A DNA stretch of 64,000 bases from Pleurodeles waltl. Its lineage: Eukaryota; Chordata; Amphibia; Caudata; Salamandridae. This document shows positions 57,700-64,000 of the stretch, in pieces. Below the pieces are notes generated by a model, which did no database searches, was not told where the DNA came from, and saw only the letters and a program-made list of their open reading frames with translations. The stretch spans positions 427,197,776 to 427,261,775 of the forward strand of contig NC_090442.1 of the NCBI RefSeq assembly GCF_031143425.1, written 5' to 3'. The position numbers were made by a program, and so were the translations under genes. The number at the start of each line of letters is the position of its first letter. The first letter of the stretch is position 1.

Positions 57700-58960
57700 A
57701 GTGTCCATACTCAAAACACTCATAGCACTTGAGAATCTTCTGGTGGCCAGATTGGGAATGGGACCCTTTCCTCTGAGTTTCTTTGGGGGCCTTGTGAGAA
57801 CTCCTTCTTTTTATCTACCCCTCTATGATCTGATAGGAATCCCGATCACCCTTTTGGGAGTGCCCTCCACCCCAGATACCTTCCCGGACCCATATGTCCG
57901 CCTCCTCAGGCAGTTTCCTGGGGTCAGAAAGTTTATTATCAAACAGGTTTTGGCGCAGCTCTGGAGAATAAATATCAAACATCAAACATGTGCTCCACCA
58001 AAATCAAACTGTACAACCCTGAATCATCATCTATCTTGCCACCCCTCACCCATCCCTTCAGTGCCTTGCTAGCATAATCTACGAAATCCACCCATGTCTG
58101 TGATGAGATCTTGTGACTGGCCCTGATCTTTTGCCTATACTTTTCAGGGGTCAGTCCAAACTTACTAACTAAGATGTCCTTCATTGCAGTGTAGCATGTC
58201 TGGTCCTCCATCTCCAGTTTAACAAGTGTGTCCTTCCCCACTGTGGACATGTACCTCCACAGACCCAGTACTCCCTTGGACCTTGTGCACTCTTAGATCC
58301 ACTTCATAGGCTACAAACCATTTATCTATGTCATCCCCCTCCACATAACTGGGCACCAAGTCTTTGGGTCGGTAGTTTTTTTATTCACTAGTGGACACTG
58401 CAGATATGCTGCCACCATTGCTGCTGGACCCCAACTGAAGTGCTATGATGTTCAGCACTCTGAGGCTCAGCTCCTGAGCCATCTTCCTCTCCTCCATGGA
58501 CAACAACCTCTCTTCTGAGGCTTGTTTTTTCTCATCCAAATTAAGTTTCTCTTCCTCCTCTAACTTAGCAAGCCCCAGCTTTAGCTTTCTCTTCTGCCTG
58601 CAGCTCCTTTAGTGATAGGTTCCTTGAGGAGACACTGCTCCCTGCTCTGGGAACCACACTGCTTCTAGCAAATTGCTGGCCCCCTCCTCAGGGAATCCAA
58701 GATCCACATTAAACTTTAGGATCACCTCCACATCCTCCTCCATAATTTCTTGCACTTCCTCTTCTGGGGTCTCAGCCCCTGCATTACATATCTATGCCCA
58801 GGCTCTCAAAGCCTTCTCCAGCTCCACCTTCTGGGTACATGCCTTTAGAGGACACTCCTTTGCGAAATTCTTTGAGTTGGACCACAATGTTGGTCTCTAA
58901 CTGGACCAGCTCAGAATCAGACGATGCAGGTACAGATGTTGCTTCTCCAGATAGGGACAT
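57700..58960 (-). pseudogene. Gypsy gag remnant
   Basis: The start at 58960 reads MSLSGEATSVPASSDSELVQ, then a segment with KEFRKGVSSKGMYPEGG that resembles SAP-like gag N-termini. A Glu/Lys-rich coiled-coil-like stretch follows (58650-58450, out of frame in places), then the capsid-like FGLTPEKYRQKIRASHKISS and WVDFVDYASKALKGWVRGGK (58170-58040). Frameshifts separate the blocks. Confidence 0.65.
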
Positions 58961-59104
58961 GGTTTTTGGAAAGAAAATCAAAAAATAAATCTAGGGAGAA
59001 TTGAGAAAGGCTCAGATTGGTCAGTAGTATAGAATACTAGCAAACTCTGAGTTACTATATGGTATTGCACAATTACAAGTCCTATCCTCACTGCTGATCA
59101 CCAG

Positions 59105-59275
59105 TGTTAGAAATTGAGATTCTGGTTGTCAGAGTATGCACCCTGTACAATCAGGAACCTCAGTCCTAGTCAGGCTAAGTCAGATTTCACACTAAAAGAT
59201 TACCTGTGCTTACCCTCTGGTAGCTTGGCACAGAGCAGTCAGGCTTATTTAAAGAGGCAATGTATAGGAGACCAG
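59105..59275 (-). repeat. Outer part of the 5' LTR
   Basis: Homologous to 50023-50190. On the coding strand the LTR ends TTTCTAACA; the next bases CTGGTGATCAGCAGTG would be the primer-binding site. Beyond 59275 the two LTR regions no longer align by eye. Confidence 0.6.
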
Positions 59276-59777
59276 CTGAAGGCACACACAGCTGTAAGAG
59301 CAGAGAAATGTCCACTTTCTAAAAGTGGTATTTCTAAAAATAGTATAAAAGTAATAGGAAATCCAACTCTACCATTAAAGAGGATTAATCATTACCATTC
59401 CAATGATATGAAACATGATATCGCTACTCCTTCTCAATAAGGAATTACAGCTGAAATATGTAATGTTTACGTATGACAGGAGTAGGCCTCACAGTAGTGA
59501 AATATGAATTTAGTTGTTTTTCATTACTAGTCCATGGAAAACTTAAAAGTACATGCCCTACCTTTTACTTACACAGCACCCTACTCTATGGGCTTCTAAT
59601 CAGTGCTTACCTTAGGGGTGACATATGTAATAAAAAGGGAGTTTAATGCTTGGCAAAGGATTTTAAATACAACGCCGAGGTGACAGGAAAATTGCACACA
59701 GGCTCTGCCATTGCAGGCCTGATATATGTTTAAAAGGCTACTTGTGTGGGTGGCACAGGCAGTGCTGCAGGCACTTT
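59276..59777. other. No gene recognised; probable rest of the gypsy LTR
   Basis: AT-rich sequence without a coding frame of interest, between the alignable LTR part and the next DNA transposon. Confidence 0.35.
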
Positions 59778-60546
59778 GGGGAATAATTATAGTTTTTTTG
59801 TGCAAAACTGCCCTAACGGAGTTTTGCATCAAAATGTTTTGCACCGGCTTGCACCATTCTTGAGCGCCAGCCGGGCACCATATTTATGGAATGGTGCAAG
59901 CGGTGCAAAGGGTAGGCTAGCGTAAAAAAAAATGATGTTAGCCTGGTGGGGGTGGCTGTATGGGAGAAGGGGGTTTTGCACCAAAAATGACGTTAGGCAG
60001 GTAAGAGTAAAAGAAAATGACTCTAACAAAGCCTAGCGTCATTTTCTGACGTAAAACCACCCATACCACATGACTCATTACCTGTACTTACCTATACTTA
60101 CCTAGGATGGGGTACTCCATCCTCCCCTATCCCTCTGGTGTGGATGGGGGCATCCCTAGGGTTGGGGGGGCACCTGTGGTCTTATTCCATGGTGTTCCAC
60201 CATGGAAATAGGCCCACAGGTCCCGTAACGCCGGCTCGGCCCCAGGCGTTAAATAATGATGCAATGCAAGCTTTGCACCATTATTTGACCCCTCCTTCCC
60301 CTGTGCATGATTTTAGCACAGGGGATAAATATGGCGCTAAGGCCATAGAGTCCTTTTTTGCACAGGAACACCTACCTTGCATCTCATTGCGCAAGGTAGG
60401 TTTCCACATCTAAAAAATTACTTTTACTCCATAACTTTGGCACTAGACGGGTATAGAGCCAAAGTATAAATATGGAGTTAGTTTTGCATCAAATGTCCGT
60501 AAACAAATCAGGCAATTTTGGCACCAAACAAGTATAAACATGCCCC
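59778..60546 (+). mobile_element. Non-autonomous DNA transposon, about 0.8 kb (copy 2)
   Basis: The same family and orientation as 8282-9183, with matching internal blocks. The right end (AAGTATAAACATGCCCC then TTA) is intact. The left end is decayed (GGGGAATAATTATAGTTTTT), so the target duplication cannot be read. Confidence 0.7.
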
Positions 60547-60861
60547 TTAATTTACAGGCCCTGAGTACAGGGTATACCACTTTACATGGGACTAACAGGT
60601 AAATTAAATATTCTATTTGTGTATACACCAATGTTACCATCTTTATGGGAGAAGCACATGCACTTTAGCACTGACCAACAGCGAGTCCCAAGTCCAACAA
60701 AAATATTCACCAAAAAGGTGAAGCAAATAGGCAAACTTTTGGAGGAAGACCGCCCACCTCCTAAACAAAAGACACAGAGACAAGAGAGAAAGGAAAAAAG
60801 GAAGTCAATATACCAAAAACTGACTCCATACACTATTGAAAATAACACCAGTTAAGACATA

Positions 60862-61247
60862 GGGGGTCATTACAATATTGGCGGTAAAAGTTGCTTACCG
60901 CCGTGCAGAAGACCGCCAACACACTGCTGCGGCTGCGGAATTCCGCCACAGCTATTATGACCCACATCTCGGAACCAGCCAAAATTCAGACACCCACACA
61001 AGTCTGCCACACCAAAGGTCAGTGATAAACTGGCCAAAACAAAACCTCCACGTCACGCCGACAGAAATACGCCCACACTATCACGACACACGAATCCACG
61101 CGGCTGTCTTTCAACCACGGTATTCCATTGGCGGTACACACTCTCTTACAAAACACAGCCACATTGGACAATTCAAAATACACACACCTGATACACATAC
61201 ACACACCACTCCCACGCACCCAATACAATATAAAACACCCACCCACC
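60862..61247 (+). mobile_element. Left end of Harbinger copy G (same family as A, B, C)
   Basis: Starts GGGGGTCATTACAATATTGG, continues with ACCGCC/GGCGGT motifs and then follows the copy B left end step by step, through the ATTCCATTGGCGGTACACAC word, the CACATTGGACAATT word and the TATAAAACACCCACCC promoter region. It stops where the LTR at 61248 begins. The rest, if present, is beyond the window. Confidence 0.8.
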
Positions 61248-61440
61248 TGTGGTGATCTGTATAAGCATGGGACATCTTGACATCATTGCCATGATGTCAT
61301 GGTGTTCCATGTTCTATGGTGACAGTTGGAGCGACAGAGAGCTTTGTGCCCCTTATGATGGATACACGTCTGTTTTATGCTCTACATCTTCTTGATTAAA
61401 TTCATTTTAAATCAAATGCTGCTTTGACCGCCTTACTTCA
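61248..61440 (+). repeat. 5' LTR of a Ty3/gypsy retrotransposon
   Basis: Begins TGTGGTGATCTG and ends ACTTCA, i.e. TG...CA, 193 bp. ATTAAA near the end may be the polyadenylation signal. Directly after it lies TGGCGACGAGGATC, a likely primer-binding site of a type common in vertebrate gypsy elements. The 3' LTR is outside the window, so the limits rest on these signs only. Confidence 0.6.
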
Positions 61441-62269
61441 ATGGCGACGAGGATCAAAATGGATTGAAAACTCTGGAAACTGTTCGTTTGAAGCTTTCTA
61501 CTTATATTTTGGTCTCCACCAAAATATCATCGGTGTTTATGTAAGCTATTTTTAGTACATTTTCAACTTTCAAGGGGCACAGAGCGTGTGAGCGGTGGGC
61601 TATACTGATTGAACAAAAGACTTTAATTTTACTGACACGTTGAGCATATTTGCTCGTGTCATTGTACTAATGTGATCAGTTTCATGCGGTGGTGCAGTGC
61701 GGCACGAGTACAACCAGCTTCAGGGCGGCATGTTATACCGATTGAACAAAAGACTTTAACTTTGCTGGTACGTAGAGCATATTTGCTCGTGTCACTGTAC
61801 TAACGTGACCAGCTTCACACGGTGGCGCAGTACGGCACGAGTACAATCGGTTTCAAGTGGAGATCGAATGTTTGTACTCGCGCGTCTGCTTGAGCGCGTG
61901 CAACCTTCAATTTTTATATTGTGTACGCGTCTCGATACGAGCGCGTGTTAGTTAAAAAAAAAAAATTATAATAGAAGGAAGCAAAAACTCTTACCCGACA
62001 CCGGCGATTGTTCACCTTGAATAGTCCATTGAATCCTGAGATCGGCGATCGCTCAAACTTCTTTAAAAAAAAAAAAAAAGAGTGATAAACATAGAAAAGG
62101 GGTTCAGTGTTAACCCTAGCATTGTAATAGATGAAGGACTTTTATAGGTTGTTCATTCATTTTTCAGCCATCTTTTAGTTGGTAATTTTGCCTGTACATT
62201 TAGGAGAAACAAATATAAAAGAAAAAGTAATATAAGAAGCAATACAAATTTATTGAAATAAAGAAAAAC
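61441..62269 (+). other. Untranslated leader of the gypsy element
   Basis: About 830 bp between LTR and gag. It carries a 133-bp tandem duplication (61603-61868), two A-runs (61954-61966, 62065-62079) and no long frame. Such leaders hold packaging and translation signals; none can be assigned here. Confidence 0.6.
61603..61868 (+). repeat. 133-bp tandem duplication in the gypsy leader
   Basis: GAACAAAAGACTTTAA at 61611 returns at 61744, and GAGCATATTTGCTCGTGTCA, GTACTAA.GTGA, GGCACGAGTACAA follow in the same order in both units. Each unit contains the inverted pair GAGCATATTTGCTC. The units differ at roughly a tenth of positions. Confidence 0.88.
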
Positions 62270-64000
62270 ATGCAAAACGTTTTACCACCGGCACCTTTTC
62301 TACAGGATCCTGGTGATCCACCTCTTGAATGGAAATTGTGGCAACGCTCGTTTAAGGCGTATATTGGTGCCATAGATGGCCATAAATTTAGACCAGAAAG
62401 AAAAAAAAGTTTATTATATTATCATTTGGGGGTTGAAGGTCAGAACATTTTTGATCATCTACCGGCTTATGAATTGGCTGAAGAGGAAGAGCTGGATGAG
62501 TTTGAAATGGCTATTGCACAATTAGATAAATATTTTATTAAAACAAAGAACATTGTAGTACATCGTTACAAGTTTTTTACAAGATCACAGAGCTCCAGTG
62601 AAAGCATTGACTCATTCATTACTGCGTTGAAGGTGTTAGCAGCTAAGTGTGAATTCGAGAACTTCACATCACAACTCATCAGAGATCAGTTAATTGCCAG
62701 GTGTCATTCGAAAAGGATTCAAGAGAAATTATTAACATGCAAGGATCCTTCATTAGACAAAGCCATTGACATTGCTAAGAGCATTGAGTGTTCGATGGAA
62801 GACGCCAAACAATTGGAAGCTTCTATGTCCAATACAACTATTTCTGCAACAACTATTTATGCACAGAACAGCAACAACAAGAAACAAGATCATTTTGTTA
62901 AGAAAACAGACAATTCTTCAGTCAAGAATAAGTTTAATCAGAGACCAATTTGTTATAGATGTGGTTCTTCTATGCATGTGTCATCTTTTAAAAATTGTCC
63001 AGCAATTCATCAACAATGCAGAAATTGCAACAAAATTGGGCATTTTGCGAGAGTATGCAGGAGTGCTAGAAAGAACAATATTAGCTGTGTGTTGAGTGAT
63101 GAAGCTGAATGTGTTGTGGAAGAACAAATGAACGAGTATGTGTTAGTTGTCAAAGATGTTAGTGGGGTCAACAAGGTTGTTTTTGATCCGGATGTTGATG
63201 TCATTATTGAAGGGACTAAAATTAAATTATTAGTAGATACAGGAGCTCGTTTAACTATAATAGCACAAGACAGGTACAAGGAAAGTTGGGCTTCCAAGAT
63301 TCTTTATCCCCCAGATGTGGTCACTATTGCATTTGAGGGCAGTAAAATTGACTTATTAGGTTACTTTTGGGCTTCTTTGACTATTTTAAACAAGACTTTG
63401 CAAGGTAAGATTTATGTTGCCAAGAAAGGTATCAATGTTTTAGGGCTGCTTCATCAAGCAGAATTCAATCTTACCATCAAGCCGGGTCAAGATAAGCCTG
63501 TTGTAATAGAAAAGGGAAATTTGAGTTCTATCAAAGTTGCTTCTGGTCATGTACTTGATTGGCAACAGAAATTTAAAAAACTATTTTGTGAACGGCTAGG
63601 TAAAATCACCAATTATACACATAAGATAAAACTCAAGCATGATTCTGTTCCTGTTAAACATAAATTAAGAAATGTCCCTCTAAGCGTCAGATCTGAATTG
63701 TCTAATCTATTAAAAGAAATGTGTCAACAAGGGGTGATCGAAAAAGTGGAAGCAACATTATGGTTATCTCCAATAGTTTTAGCCAAGAAAAAAACTGGTG
63801 ATTTAAGAATGTGTGTGGACTTGAGGAGTGTAAATGAGGCAATATGGGTGGACAGTTATCCTTTGCCCAGAATTGATGATTTAATCACTAAGATCGGTTC
63901 GGCAAGGTGGTTCACCAAACTGGATTTAAAGTCGGCCTACCATCAAGTAGATTTAGATCCGGATTCTAGACATCTAACAGCATTCATCACTCCTGATGGA
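62270..64000 (+). CDS. Ty3/gypsy gag-pro-RT polyprotein, open, runs off the window
   Basis: One uninterrupted frame of 577 codons from ATG 62270 to the last base. The gag part begins MQNVLPPAPFLQDPGDPPLE, with a Trp-rich start (EWKLWQRSFKAYI) and a helical capsid-like region. Two zinc knuckles follow: C228-C231-H236-C243 (six instead of four residues before the last Cys) and C250-C253-H258-C263. The protease motif LLVDTGAR has its catalytic Asp at 323. RT begins around residue 470 (EMCQQGVIEKVEATLWLSPI), with MCVDLRSVN (Asp517) and FTKLDLKSAYHQVDL (Asp552). The catalytic YxDD, RNase H and integrase must lie beyond the window. gag and pol share one frame with no shift signal. The gag start and RT resemble the Mag group; that placement is tentative. 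Lack of any stop suggests a recent insertion. Confidence 0.88.
   Translation, partial: MQNVLPPAPFLQDPGDPPLEWKLWQRSFKAYIGAIDGHKFRPERKKSLLYYHLGVEGQNIFDHLPAYELAEEEELDEFEMAIAQLDKYFIKTKNIVVHRYKFFTRSQSSSESIDSFITALKVLAAKCEFENFTSQLIRDQLIARCHSKRIQEKLLTCKDPSLDKAIDIAKSIECSMEDAKQLEASMSNTTISATTIYAQNSNNKKQDHFVKKTDNSSVKNKFNQRPICYRCGSSMHVSSFKNCPAIHQQCRNCNKIGHFARVCRSARKNNISCVLSDEAECVVEEQMNEYVLVVKDVSGVNKVVFDPDVDVIIEGTKIKLLVDTGARLTIIAQDRYKESWASKILYPPDVVTIAFEGSKIDLLGYFWASLTILNKTLQGKIYVAKKGINVLGLLHQAEFNLTIKPGQDKPVVIEKGNLSSIKVASGHVLDWQQKFKKLFCERLGKITNYTHKIKLKHDSVPVKHKLRNVPLSVRSELSNLLKEMCQQGVIEKVEATLWLSPIVLAKKKTGDLRMCVDLRSVNEAIWVDSYPLPRIDDLITKIGSARWFTKLDLKSAYHQVDLDPDSRHLTAFITPDG

Larger units (their letters stand above)
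50023..59275 (-). mobile_element. Ty3/gypsy retrotransposon with Gmr1-like domain order, split by L1
   Basis: Related ends flank it: TGTTGGAAACTGAGTTTC at 50023 and TGTTAGAAATTGAGATTC at 59105, similar for about 150 bp (shared CACCCTGTACAA, CAGCAGTCAGGCTTA-like words, GAGGCAATGT). On the - strand the order is gag (58960-57700), protease (about 57520), integrase (56811 onward, continued at 51961) and then reverse transcriptase (51330-50575). Integrase before reverse transcriptase is unusual for Ty3/gypsy but is the hallmark of the Gmr1 group. All genes are broken. A 4.26-kb L1-type element sits in the integrase. Confidence 0.75.

Overview
This is a vertebrate genomic window made almost entirely of transposable elements. 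I found no convincing host gene, no functional structural RNA gene and no bacterial-type operon. Full-length and decayed PIF/Harbinger DNA transposons dominate, joined by a Penelope-like element, an L1-type LINE, Ty3/gypsy elements and a tRNA-derived SINE. That mix suggests a giant amphibian genome. The newt Pleurodeles waltl is my best guess, because its genome is known for a Harbinger expansion; another salamander or a lungfish is possible. The species assignment is inference.

Layout. 1-9.2 kb holds old remnants: palindromic MITEs, a SINE, fragments of a Harbinger element and a 0.9-kb non-autonomous DNA transposon. 9.48-13.29 kb is a complete two-gene Harbinger copy (called E), with transposase on + and a Myb-like partner on -. 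14.9-41.87 kb is a nest. A small element D (about 0.33 kb) was split by two related three-gene Harbinger copies lying side by side in opposite orientation, A (15183-34258) and C (34262-41818). A was later split by a third, best-preserved copy B (21037-29669). 41.9-44.8 kb is unrecognised AT-rich sequence. 45.99-49.4 kb holds two Penelope-like remnants and a hammerhead-ribozyme-like motif. 50.0-59.3 kb is a decayed Ty3/gypsy element on - whose integrase precedes its reverse transcriptase (Gmr1-like order), interrupted by a 4.26-kb L1-type insertion with a 13-bp target duplication. 59.8-61.25 kb holds a second copy of the 0.9-kb element and the left end of a fourth A/B/C-type Harbinger copy (G). 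61.25-64.0 kb is the 5' part of a Ty3/gypsy retrotransposon with an uninterrupted gag-pro-RT frame that runs off the window.

Most distinctive system. Copies A, B and C share an architecture I do not recognise from standard two-gene Harbingers: a Myb-like gene at one end, a transposase gene converging on it from the other strand, and a second SANT/Myb-like gene. The transposase has an 83-nt first exon at the far end of the element. Its roughly 4.6-kb first intron contains the second SANT/Myb-like gene in antisense. In B the splice phases work exactly: the Myb-like gene (385 aa) and the transposase (372 aa, all catalytic acidic residues present) are open, and the SANT gene is broken only by one TGA. 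Exon lengths of 83 nt (transposase exon 1; 84 in C) and 114 nt (SANT exon 1) hold across copies.

How the parts probably work together. By analogy with known Harbingers, the Myb-like protein would bind the GCGGT-rich subterminal repeats and help bring the transposase to the ends. The second SANT-like protein may do the same, or regulate. The same GCGGT motifs recur in the internal block just upstream of the SANT gene, which hints at self-regulation. Those functional statements are inference.
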